A stretch of 64,000 nucleotides of DNA, taken from NCBI GenBank assembly GCA_024280375.1, contig JAJRQF010000132.1:1-64000 (forward strand), read 5' to 3'. The translations under genes were made by a program, and so were the position numbers. The stretch comes from Alphaproteobacteria bacterium. Lineage in GTDB: Bacteria; Pseudomonadota; Alphaproteobacteria; Rhizobiales; Rhizobiaceae. Shown one piece after another: positions 46,358 through 54,508 of this stretch. Under the pieces are notes generated by a model that saw nothing but the letters and a program-made list of their open reading frames with translations, did no database searches and was not told where the DNA came from. Position 1 is the first letter of the stretch. Each line of letters opens with the position of its first letter.

Positions 46358-47148
46358 GAATTCTCCACCCAGCCGATTAACCCGCGTAAGGAGACGACAT
46401 CGCCAATAACCACGATTGAAGGCGATGCCACACGTTTGGCGGCCACCACCTCACCCACTTCACCAAGTGTTGTTTCTACCACATGTTGGCTGGCGAGTGT
46501 CGCATTGCGCACAAAGGCAACCGGTTGCGAGGGATTGCGCCCGCAGGAAATCAGCTTTTCAGCAATTGCAGGCATATGCCGTATCGCCATATAAAGCACC
46601 AGCACATCGCTGGAAATTGCCAAAGCTGGCCAGTTAATACTGTCTGGCACATCGCCTGCCGGGTCGTGCCCGGTAAGAAAGGTCACATTCTGGTTCATCG
46701 CGCCATGGGTTACCGGAATGCCCGCATAGGCAAGGCCGCCAATTCCGGCGGTGATGCCCGGCACAACCCGGTAGGGAATATTGTTTTCAGCCAATAGAAG
46801 TGCTTCTTCGGTGCCACGGCCAAAAACAAATGGATCGCCACCCTTAAGCCGCACAACCCGCTTGCCAAGCCGTGCCAGATCAACCAGCCTTTGGGAAATT
46901 TCAGCCTGTTTGGCAGAGGGCTTGCCGCCGCGCTTGCCAACACTTTCAATCTCTGCACCATCATTGGCCATTGCCAGAATTTCAGCACTCACCAGCGCAT
47001 CATGAACGACAATATCAGCCTGTTGAAGGGCGGCCAGCGCGTGCAGTGTCAACAAGCCCGGATCACCCGGCCCGGCGCCGACCAGCCAAACCGCGCCTTT
47101 TTCCAGTTTCAAAGTGTGTTGATCAATTGCGTTTTGGCTCAAAGGCAT
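46354..47148 (-). CDS. cobA: Uroporphyrinogen-III C-methyltransferase
   Basis: SAM-dependent methyltransferase that makes precorrin-2, the entry step to cobalamin and siroheme. Seen: VWLVGAGPGDPGLLTLHA, then VRLKGGDPFVFGRGTEEA and VVPGITAGIGGLAYAGIPVT, all hallmarks of CobA/SumT, without the CysG dehydrogenase part. A longer frame opens at 47241 inside the divergent cbiD gene; ATG 47148 has GGAA upstream and gives 264 residues, the normal length. First gene of the minus-strand cob operon and divergent from cbiD. Confidence 0.94.
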   Translation of the reverse strand: MPLSQNAIDQHTLKLEKGAVWLVGAGPGDPGLLTLHALAALQQADIVVHDALVSAEILAMANDGAEIESVGKRGGKPSAKQAEISQRLVDLARLGKRVVRLKGGDPFVFGRGTEEALLLAENNIPYRVVPGITAGIGGLAYAGIPVTHGAMNQNVTFLTGHDPAGDVPDSINWPALAISSDVLVLYMAIRHMPAIAEKLISCGRNPSQPVAFVRNATLASQHVVETTLGEVGEVVAAKRVASPSIVVIGDVVSLRGLIGWVENS

Positions 47149-47223
47149 GAGATTGTTCCGAAATTCAAGATTGATGCGGGTTACCAGCTTTTGCATCGGC
47201 TCACAATCGCCTATAGGTGAGAA

Positions 47224-48339
47224 ATGAATACGAACAGTCATTCAAAGGTTGCGAGGAAAGAAAAGCCTGAAGGCGCGCTTAGGCGTGGCTGGACAACGGG
47301 CGCCTGCGCCACGGCGGCGACAAAGGCCGCCCTAACCGCATTGATTACCGGCGAGTTTCCTGACCCGGTGGCAATATTGCTGCCAAAGGGGGACGCGCCG
47401 CATTTTGCCCTTTGCTATGAGGCAATTAATGACACGGGCGCAGTTGCGGGCATAATCAAAGATGCGGGTGATGACCCCGATGTTACCCACGGGGCGACGA
47501 TAATTTCGACCGTGCGCCCGCTGCCGCTTGGTTCTGGTATTGTCTTTGCCGCCGGTGAAGGTGTTGGAACCGTTACGCGTGCCGGACTTCCAATCGAGGT
47601 TGGCGAACCGGCCATAAATCCGGTGCCCCGGCAAATGATGCGCGATATTGTCAATGAAATCTGCGACGCCCATCAACTGCCAGCCGATATATTGATCACC
47701 ATTACCGTGCCAAATGGAGAAGAAATAGCCAAGGAAACCTGGAACCCGCGCCTTGGTATTGTTGGCGGCATTTCAATTCTTGGCACCACAGGCGTGGTGC
47801 ATCCGTTTTCCTGTTCCGCATGGATACATTCTATTCATCGCGGCATAGATGTCGCGCGTGCGGCCGGGCTGAACCATGTGATAGGATCTACCGGCTCAAC
47901 TTCAGAAACTGCCGCGCAAAAGCACTTTGATGCACCGGAAATTGCCCTGCTGGATATGGGAGATTTTGCCGGTGGGGTTTTGAAATATCTGCGCAAACAT
48001 CCGGTTGAAAAACTTACAATTGCCGGCGGCTTTGCAAAAATGGTAAAACTGGCACAAGGGGCGCTTGATCTTCATTCGGCCCGCAGTCAGGTTGATATGA
48101 AATGGCTTGCAGAACTTGCATCAAAACAAAGCGGTAATGACGACCTTCGCGCCGCAGTTCTAAGCGCCAACACCGCCAAAGAAGTGTTCGAGATTGCACA
48201 AGGGGCCGATATTGATCTTGCATCACCGGTGGCGAAATGTGCATTGAAAACGGTGCACGATACTTTGCGGGACGCGGAAATCTCGGTTGATATTATGATT
48301 GTGGACCGCCAGGGGAAAATCATTGCCCATGAACTTTAA
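47224..48339 (+). CDS. cbiD: Cobalt-precorrin-5B (C1)-methyltransferase
   Basis: CbiD methylates C1 of the corrin ring and is classed with the oxygen-independent route. 371 residues with LRRGWTTGACATAATKAALT at the N-terminus, GVGTVTRAGLPIEVGEPAIN and RNPRLGIVGG-like ETWNPRLGIVGGISILGTTG. ATG 47224 has AGGTGA just upstream. It overlaps the following cobK gene by 11 bp. The divergent cobA start is 75 bp away, so one short promoter region serves both arms of the cobalamin cluster. Confidence 0.96.
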   Translation: MNTNSHSKVARKEKPEGALRRGWTTGACATAATKAALTALITGEFPDPVAILLPKGDAPHFALCYEAINDTGAVAGIIKDAGDDPDVTHGATIISTVRPLPLGSGIVFAAGEGVGTVTRAGLPIEVGEPAINPVPRQMMRDIVNEICDAHQLPADILITITVPNGEEIAKETWNPRLGIVGGISILGTTGVVHPFSCSAWIHSIHRGIDVARAAGLNHVIGSTGSTSETAAQKHFDAPEIALLDMGDFAGGVLKYLRKHPVEKLTIAGGFAKMVKLAQGALDLHSARSQVDMKWLAELASKQSGNDDLRAAVLSANTAKEVFEIAQGADIDLASPVAKCALKTVHDTLRDAEISVDIMIVDRQGKIIAHEL

Positions 48340-49012
48340 GAAAACAATCCTGATCCTGGGTGGGACCACGGAAGCTGCTGCCCTTGCAAAAGAGCTGTCC
48401 CTGGAAGCGCATATCAGAATCATTACCTCGCTTGCCGGGCGCACCAAAAAACCGGCAAAAATTGCGGGAGAAGTAAGGACCGGTGGATTTGGCGGTGTAT
48501 TCGGCATGGTCGCCTATTTCAGCCAGCACAATATTGATGAGGTCGTCGATGCGACCCACCCCTTCGCCACCGAAATTTCCTCTAACGCCAAACTTGCCTG
48601 CAAATTGTCCGGCCTGCCGCTAAAACAAATTTCTCGTGCCGCGTGGAAACCAAACACAGGCGACAATTGGCAAATGTTAGACAACATCGAAGCTGCAAAG
48701 TCTGCGCTACCAAACGGTGCTCGAGCATTTCTGGCGTTGGGAAGCCAGCATCTTGATCCATTTTCAAGCCGCGACGATATTCAATTTACGGTACGTATGG
48801 TTGATGCACCTGCGCAACCATTGGGTTTTAATCATATTACGATTGTCGAAGGTTTGCCGGGCAGATCGGTTGATGATGAAAAAAAGCTGCTTGAGACGCA
48901 CAATATATCACATCTTGTTTGCCGCAATTCTGGCGGCGGCCGGGGGCGATTTAAACTAGATGCGGCCCGCGAACTTGGCATTGCCGTTGTCATGATTAAA
49001 CGGCCAATATAA
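48329..49012 (+). CDS. cobK: (Cobalt-)precorrin-6A reductase
   Basis: NADPH-dependent reductase of the corrin macrocycle (CobK/CbiJ). 227 residues starting MNFKKTILILGGTTEAAALA, followed by SLAGRTKKPAKIAGEVRTGG, DEVVDATHPFATEISSNA and the C-terminal VCRNSGGGRGRFKLDAAREL. The start at 48329 is inside the end of cbiD (11-bp overlap); a TTG 30 bp earlier is less likely. Last gene of the plus-strand pair. Confidence 0.93.
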   Translation: MNFKKTILILGGTTEAAALAKELSLEAHIRIITSLAGRTKKPAKIAGEVRTGGFGGVFGMVAYFSQHNIDEVVDATHPFATEISSNAKLACKLSGLPLKQISRAAWKPNTGDNWQMLDNIEAAKSALPNGARAFLALGSQHLDPFSSRDDIQFTVRMVDAPAQPLGFNHITIVEGLPGRSVDDEKKLLETHNISHLVCRNSGGGRGRFKLDAARELGIAVVMIKRPI

Positions 49013-49038
49013 TTGGATATTTGCCTTTGCCATAAAAA

Positions 49039-49058
49039 ATGCCGGGTTACCCCGGCAT
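49039..49058. terminator. Intrinsic terminator between cobK and the GGDEF/EAL gene
   Basis: Perfect 8-bp GC-rich stem (49039-49046 with 49051-49058) and TTAC loop. On the minus strand it is followed by a TTTTT tract, making it a good terminator for the GGDEF/EAL gene; it probably also serves cobK from the other side. Confidence 0.8.
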
Positions 49059-49082
49059 CTTGAAAATTCCGATTACTTCAGT

Positions 49083-51479
49083 TTACGAAGCTAACTTCAC
49101 CAGTCGATCTGATTTTTTACGATCATCGGGATCTGTATCCACATGGTTCAGCAGATAGCTTGCAACGGCATCTTTTTCCAATGGTTTGGCGAAATAATAC
49201 CCTTGAAGATGATCACACGACATTTTGGACAGAAAATCTACCTGTTCCAGCGTTTCAACACCTTCAACGGTTATTTTCATATTGAGAGACTCGCCAAGTG
49301 CGGCGATTGTTTTCAAAATATCGCGCGCCGCAACATCAGTTTCCAAAGCGACCACAAACGAGCGATCAATCTTCATTTTATCGAACGGGAATTTCATCAG
49401 GTAGGAAAGGCTGGAATAGCCAGTACCAAAATCATCCATTGCAATAGCAACACCAAGCCCTTTTAGCTCCGTCAAAGTTTCAAAAACTTCTTCAGGCTGT
49501 TCAATCAGCAAGCTTTCGGTAACTTCCAACTCAAGTCGAGACGCATCAAGTCCAGATGAATGCAGAGCCTCCTTGACCACATCAATAATCTTGTGGGTGC
49601 CTTCAAATTGATGGGCCGACAAATTAACCGCAATTGTACAGGTGTTTGGCCAGCTGGCGGCCGTTTTGCAGGCCTCGTTGATCACCCATTCACCAATCGG
49701 TACAATCAGCCCGGTTTTTTCTGCCAACGGAATAAACTCTGCCGGAGAAATCATGCCACGGATAGGATGGTTCCAGCGAATTAGGGCTTCAAATCCGGTT
49801 GGCCGTTTATGATCGGCATCGAGCAGCGGTTGATAATGCAGCTCAAACTGATTGTCATCCAGGGCTTCCCGCAGTTCAAACTCCAAGGTCCTGCGTTCAC
49901 GGGCTTTAGAATCCATTTCAGCCTTAAAGAACTGATAAACACCTTTGCCAGCCTCTTTGGCGCGGTACAATGCAAGGTCTGCATTCCGCAAAATCTGGTC
50001 GGGGCGGGTTCCATTTAACGGTGCTTTGGCAATACCAACGCTGGCACCGATGGAAATTATATCCCCGTCTATCTCAAATGGGGTGGACAGTGATTTGATA
50101 ATTCGCTCGGACAGTGCAGCTTCACTGACTTCGTCTTCATTGAGATCCATTAGTATGGCAAACTCATCTCCGCCAATTCTAGCCAGAACATCAACTTCCC
50201 GAACCTCACTACGTAACCTTTCGCCAACCATTGTCAGCAATTTGTCACCAACGGGGTGTCCCTTGCTGTCATTGACAATTTTGAAACTGTCGAGATCAAT
50301 ATACAGAACAGAAAATGGCGTTCCATATCGCTCTAAACGACTTACTTTTTGATTCAACTGATCGGTAAATTGAGTACGATTGACCAGCCCGGTTAAAGCA
50401 TCATTGTGGGCCAGGAACCTTACGCGTTCCTCTGATGTCTTTTGCACCGAAATATCCGAGCAGACGCCTCTGAAACCGACAAATTTACCGTCCTCATCGT
50501 AATAAGGCTTGCCAGTGATTGACCACCAAAATTGTTCACCGTCGATTACTACGGGGATGGTTTTGTCACGAAATGTCAACCGATTGCGAATGCTCTCAAC
50601 AAAAGCCGACACCGCCAGATTTAAGTCTTCCGTATGCGCATGGGCAAATTGCGCCATGTCGGTCCCATTCATCTCTTCTGGTGTCATGTTTACGACTGTT
50701 GCAAACCGTTTAGACGCATTTTTTATCAGGTACTGCTCATCGGTTTCCCATAGCCAGTCACTGGTATTTTCTTCGAAATCTTTCAGCAACAAACCAATAA
50801 CGTGTTTTTGTTCTTCAACGCCGTGTTGGGCTCGGGTATTCTCAACCAGCGAGCGTATATAAGAAAGACTGGTGATAATACTAAAGCAAATATAAATAAA
50901 CATAAGTGCTGCCAGCATCGCACCTGTGGCTTCAAACCCTTGCACTACAAATAAAGTAGAGCTGATAAATACCGGCATCATAAAGCCAAGAACCGCCATG
51001 GGCATTGCAGCAAGGGCGAACCCTGCCCCACATACAACACCAACAATTGCAGCACTGGTGAAGTACCAAAGGTCTGAATCGACTTCCGAAAGCAGTAGCG
51101 ATGGTAAAAGTCCCCAAAGGCTGGAAAACAGCATTGCCATAATAACAATGCCACGCATTGTGGCTTTTACCTTGGTGCGATTTTGAATTGCGCGCGCCTG
51201 ATTCCACCAGGCATATAAGCTGATACTAACCAGAACTATCAGGCTGATTGACCAGGCGGACAAATACAATCCGGACATTTGGCCACTTGAGATTGAAATA
51301 AACCCGGCCATAATAACCAAAGACACAACCATCATTGCTGGCACCAGCCGAAAAATCGATTTGACCTGCATGATATTTGTCTTAAGTCTGATCTCGCTAG
51401 AGAACGAATTCGATTTCTTAACTGAAATGTAGTTTTCGACTTCACTTAAGAATTCATTCCTGCCCCAGAAATGCGTCAT
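49083..51479 (-). CDS. Membrane-anchored PAS-GGDEF-EAL c-di-GMP turnover protein
   Basis: A 798-residue protein for cyclic di-GMP signalling. N-terminal region with about six TM helices (residues 40-215), a PAS sensor domain (about 240-360; WLWETDEQYLIKNASKRFA and FRGVCSDIS), a GGDEF domain with intact GGDEF at about 436-440 (ARIGGDEFAILMD) and an EAL domain with Glu564 (GFEALIRWNHP) and DDFGTGYSSLSYL. Both catalytic motifs look intact, so it may be bifunctional or have one dominant activity. ATG 51479 has AGGGG eight bases upstream. Free-standing. Confidence 0.93.
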   Translation of the reverse strand: MTHFWGRNEFLSEVENYISVKKSNSFSSEIRLKTNIMQVKSIFRLVPAMMVVSLVIMAGFISISSGQMSGLYLSAWSISLIVLVSISLYAWWNQARAIQNRTKVKATMRGIVIMAMLFSSLWGLLPSLLLSEVDSDLWYFTSAAIVGVVCGAGFALAAMPMAVLGFMMPVFISSTLFVVQGFEATGAMLAALMFIYICFSIITSLSYIRSLVENTRAQHGVEEQKHVIGLLLKDFEENTSDWLWETDEQYLIKNASKRFATVVNMTPEEMNGTDMAQFAHAHTEDLNLAVSAFVESIRNRLTFRDKTIPVVIDGEQFWWSITGKPYYDEDGKFVGFRGVCSDISVQKTSEERVRFLAHNDALTGLVNRTQFTDQLNQKVSRLERYGTPFSVLYIDLDSFKIVNDSKGHPVGDKLLTMVGERLRSEVREVDVLARIGGDEFAILMDLNEDEVSEAALSERIIKSLSTPFEIDGDIISIGASVGIAKAPLNGTRPDQILRNADLALYRAKEAGKGVYQFFKAEMDSKARERRTLEFELREALDDNQFELHYQPLLDADHKRPTGFEALIRWNHPIRGMISPAEFIPLAEKTGLIVPIGEWVINEACKTAASWPNTCTIAVNLSAHQFEGTHKIIDVVKEALHSSGLDASRLELEVTESLLIEQPEEVFETLTELKGLGVAIAMDDFGTGYSSLSYLMKFPFDKMKIDRSFVVALETDVAARDILKTIAALGESLNMKITVEGVETLEQVDFLSKMSCDHLQGYYFAKPLEKDAVASYLLNHVDTDPDDRKKSDRLVKLAS

Positions 51480-51749
51480 ATCAGTACCCCTGATTAAAAG
51501 TTGAACTTACCTCCTTAATAGTAAATACTTAAGGCATCGTAGAATTTCGGAACTTTCCCAAATTATTCAATCAATATCGTAAACATATCGTTATTTCTTC
51601 AATTGCCGTTTCCTGAATGAAATCAACAATTAGTATGGTCAACAAACCTCTAATTACTTTACGTAAATTTGAGGCGTGAACTTAATCCAGAATTCAAACT
51701 ATTGTTGTACCTTGCTCCCAATGCAAATAAACTGGGACGGGCATTCAAA

Positions 51750-53099
51750 ATGCAAAACAACAAATTGAATAATGATGAAATTGCACTTTTGGGCAGTTTA
51801 CGTGACTTCCGCGAACCTCGGGGCACGGATATAATTGGACGGGTAAACCCATTCTTTGAATGGCAGGATGCTCGCAGAAGCGTGGGTCTTTGGCCATACT
51901 CGAAATCTACTGATACGGCACCCACAACTACATGTTCCGCTAAGGGAGATGATGGGGAAGAAGTCGTTGGAATTAATTTTGCGTCGCAAGATTATTTGTC
52001 ACTGTCTTCTCACCCAGCGGTAAAAGAAGCGGCAAACAAGGCAATTAAAGATTTTGGTGTTCACAGTGCCGGCTCTGCCGCATTGTTGGGCAACACAAAA
52101 TTGTCGCTTGAACTTGAAGATTCTATTTCTGAGTTTCTGGAAGGTAAAGAGATTACCCTTTATCCAACTGGATGGTCAGCAGGTTTTGCCGCTGTTCAAG
52201 GTTTCATTCGGCCCAATGATCATGTGTTGCTCGATGTGTTGAGCCATTCCTGCCTGCAGGAAGGTGCTCGTGCTGCGACACAAAATATTTATTTCCATGG
52301 TCACCTGAATGTTAAATCTGTTACCCGCCGACTTGCCAGAATTCGTGCAAACGATACAGAAAACGCGATTATGGTTGTAACAGAAAGCCTGTTTTCAATG
52401 CATTCTGATACGCCGGATATTGGCGCACTTCGCGCTGCATGCGATGAATATGACGCAACTTTGCTGGTTGATGCGGCCCATGATATCGGGTGCATCGGAG
52501 AAGATGGCCTTGGTCATCTGGGACTTCAGGGAATGCTGCATCAGGCCGATCTTATTGTCGGTAGCTTTTCTAAATCATTTGCATCAAATGGTGGTTTTGT
52601 TGCTGTTGGTACACGGGCTGCGAAAGAATATTTGAAATATTACAGCGCCACCCAAACATTCTCCAATGCACTTTCGCCAATCCAGTCTGCTGTGGTTTTA
52701 GAAGCAATCAAAATAATCAAATCAAAAGAAGGTCGCCAAAGGCGCGACAGCTTGATGGACAATATTTTGTACATGCGCAGCCAAATGAGCAATCGTGGGC
52801 TTGAGGTTCTTGGCGATCCTTCGCCGATCGTACCGGTAAAAGTTGGCGCTGAGGGTCAAGCCAGACTGGCCTCCCTGAAGCTTTCCCAATCGGGCGCAAT
52901 AGCAAATCTGGTTGAGTATCCAGCAGTCCCTCAGGGCGGTGCGCGGTTCCGGGTGCAGGTGATGGCTGATCATTGTCATTCTGATATTGATTTGTTGATT
53001 GACAGAATGTTGCAGGCGATGGAAGCATCTGGATGCCAGTTCCAGAACTTTAAGGAAAGCCTGTCGAGCACTGCTAATCTGGAGAGCAAAGCCGCCTAA
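51750..53099 (+). CDS. Alpha-oxoamine synthase family PLP enzyme (SPT/BioF/KBL/CqsA-like)
   Basis: A 449-residue PLP enzyme that would condense an amino acid with an acyl-CoA or acyl-ACP. Family motifs: NFASQDYLSLSSHPAV, LDVLSHSCLQEGARAA (PLP-stacking His), LFSMHSDTPDIGAL, LLVDAAHDIGCIGEDGLG, and PLP-Lys275 in VGSFSKSFASNGGF. The SKSF lysine loop resembles serine palmitoyltransferase more than BioF (GKGFG). It is longer than BioF or CqsA by an N-terminal extension of about 80 residues. Next to it are receiver proteins and a six-TM hybrid kinase, so a CqsA/LqsA-like autoinducer synthase is one possibility; sphingolipid synthesis is another. ATG 51750 preferred over TTG 51669. Confidence 0.8.
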   Translation: MQNNKLNNDEIALLGSLRDFREPRGTDIIGRVNPFFEWQDARRSVGLWPYSKSTDTAPTTTCSAKGDDGEEVVGINFASQDYLSLSSHPAVKEAANKAIKDFGVHSAGSAALLGNTKLSLELEDSISEFLEGKEITLYPTGWSAGFAAVQGFIRPNDHVLLDVLSHSCLQEGARAATQNIYFHGHLNVKSVTRRLARIRANDTENAIMVVTESLFSMHSDTPDIGALRAACDEYDATLLVDAAHDIGCIGEDGLGHLGLQGMLHQADLIVGSFSKSFASNGGFVAVGTRAAKEYLKYYSATQTFSNALSPIQSAVVLEAIKIIKSKEGRQRRDSLMDNILYMRSQMSNRGLEVLGDPSPIVPVKVGAEGQARLASLKLSQSGAIANLVEYPAVPQGGARFRVQVMADHCHSDIDLLIDRMLQAMEASGCQFQNFKESLSSTANLESKAA

Positions 53100-53127
53100 T
53101 TACCTGCGCTTTGACAATAACATATCC

Positions 53128-53157
53128 TGGCCGCTGAGTTATCAAATTCAGCGGCCA
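53128..53157 (+). terminator. Terminator-like hairpin after the oxoamine synthase gene
   Basis: Perfect 10-bp stem (53128-53137 with 53148-53157) with a 10-nt loop, 28 bp after the stop codon. The U-tract is poor. It separates the synthase from the receiver gene, which therefore may have its own promoter or be expressed by partial read-through. Confidence 0.6.
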
Positions 53158-53220
53158 ATGTTACTTCATGTTAACAAATTTGCTGATATATTATCACTCA
53201 ATTAGGACGGGTAGTAAATC

Positions 53221-53625
53221 ATGACTGATAGCGTTGAACGTATTCCAAAATTGATGGCTGTGGACGATGATGTCGCCTCAGCCGAACTTATTGTTCGCAT
53301 TGCCGAACGATGTGATTATGAGGCTTTTGCAACTTCAGACCCGCGCGGTGTAATTGCTCTTGCAAAGACATTGAAACCAGACCTGCTGGCGGTTGATATC
53401 TGCATGCCAAATATTGATGCCAGCTCGCTGTTTGTACTGCTGAAAGAAGCTGAATTCACCGGCACAATTATATTGGTCAGTGGCCAGGACCAGCAGGTTT
53501 TGAACTCAACCGCAGCCTATGGGCGCTCATTGGGTCTTGATGTTCCATATGTTTTGCAGAAGCCACTGCCAATAGCAGAACTTCGCAGTTTCTTATCAGA
53601 ATACCGGCCAAAGCTCGCGGCTTAG
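53221..53625 (+). CDS. Stand-alone receiver-domain response regulator
   Basis: A 134-residue CheY-like protein without output domain. Acidic pocket AVDDDVASAEL, phospho-acceptor Asp59 (LAVDICMPNID), Ser in ILVSGQDQQ and the conserved Lys in VLQKPLP. It follows the oxoamine synthase on the same strand, separated by a hairpin. A second single-domain receiver and a hybrid kinase are encoded on the opposite strand just downstream, suggesting a phosphorelay set. Confidence 0.9.
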   Translation: MTDSVERIPKLMAVDDDVASAELIVRIAERCDYEAFATSDPRGVIALAKTLKPDLLAVDICMPNIDASSLFVLLKEAEFTGTIILVSGQDQQVLNSTAAYGRSLGLDVPYVLQKPLPIAELRSFLSEYRPKLAA

Positions 53626-53718
53626 ATTGGCATCGCCGCTAACAGTCCCGCGTTTTCAATTTATGAACTTCGCGCTGTAATTTAATTGGTCTCAACATCG
53701 GTTGAAGATCAAACAGAA

Positions 53719-53850
53719 TTAGTCCCATTCGCGCCACACCCGGAAACAGTTTGTCAACAGGTCCTGGGCACCAGACTTTGATTTGTCATTGTCCAAATGT
53801 TTTTCAACGTAGCGCTCGGGAGACAGCCCTACCGATAGGGTAACTTTCAA
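53719..53850 (-). other. Possible 43-codon small frame or gene remnant
   Basis: The 351-bp gap 53626-53976 has no confident gene. On the minus strand a frame from TTG 53850 to TAA 53719 reads a protein-like sequence (LSVGLSPERYVEKHLDNDK, later LLTNCFRVWREWD) with mixed charge and aromatic pattern unlike random sequence. No good ribosome-binding site precedes it, and an in-frame stop lies two codons before, so it may be the tail of a decayed gene. I do not recognise it. Confidence 0.3.
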
Positions 53851-53976
53851 AAATCAGGTGTTGGGTGCAAATATCCAACCGCTCTTAATCGTGGATCGCG
53901 GCACGGTAATGCCATCCCGAACTATCATGCTCAGGCGTCATATTTTGTATAGTTATGAGATTGTATTTGCAGACGA

Positions 53977-54381
53977 TCAGGCCTGCTTTGCCAACGCCTC
54001 GCCGTCAATTTTTGCCGGCTGAAGCCACAGGTTCATTTTTGAAAGCAGCCGAGGCAGATCAACCGGTTTGGTATCAAAATCACAGCACCCGGCTTTCAGG
54101 CTTTTTTCCCTGTCTGATGCAAATGCACTGGCAGTCAGTGCAATGATCGGAATATCTTTAGTTTCATCATTGGCCTTGATTTGTCTGGTTGCTTCCCAAC
54201 CATCCATCTGCTCACCCAGGCCGATATCCATCAAGATCAGGTCTGGCTTCAATTCTGTCGCCATGTGGACCCCGGTTGGCCCGTCTTCCGCATAGCGAAC
54301 AATGAATTTGCGCCGCTCAAGACGACGGCCAAGTACATCCCGATTTATGGGGTTGTCTTCCACTACAAGCACCATGGTCAT
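53977..54381 (-). CDS. Stand-alone receiver-domain response regulator
   Basis: A 134-residue CheY/DivK-like receiver. Begins VLVVEDNPINRDVL, phospho-acceptor Asp52 (LILMDIGLGEQMDGWEAT), IIALTASAFASDREK and the conserved Lys in FDTKPVDLPRL. It lies 127 bp downstream of the hybrid kinase gene on the same strand and is likely its partner. No output domain. Confidence 0.92.
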   Translation of the reverse strand: MTMVLVVEDNPINRDVLGRRLERRKFIVRYAEDGPTGVHMATELKPDLILMDIGLGEQMDGWEATRQIKANDETKDIPIIALTASAFASDREKSLKAGCCDFDTKPVDLPRLLSKMNLWLQPAKIDGEALAKQA

Positions 54382-54508
54382 GGTTTATGTTCTCCATTGT
54401 CTGCCAGTTTTCAATTGGCCTGTAACTCTTCGCCAGCCAGTGACATCCGATTAGAATGGGCAGGCACTTTGACTGAAAATTCCACATGCAGATGCATTCG
54501 GCGCATTT

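Noticed and set aside
47149-47223. Cobalamin riboswitch for the cob genes
   Set aside because: Only 75 bp separate cobA and cbiD and no B12-box-like or multi-stem structure could be recognised there.
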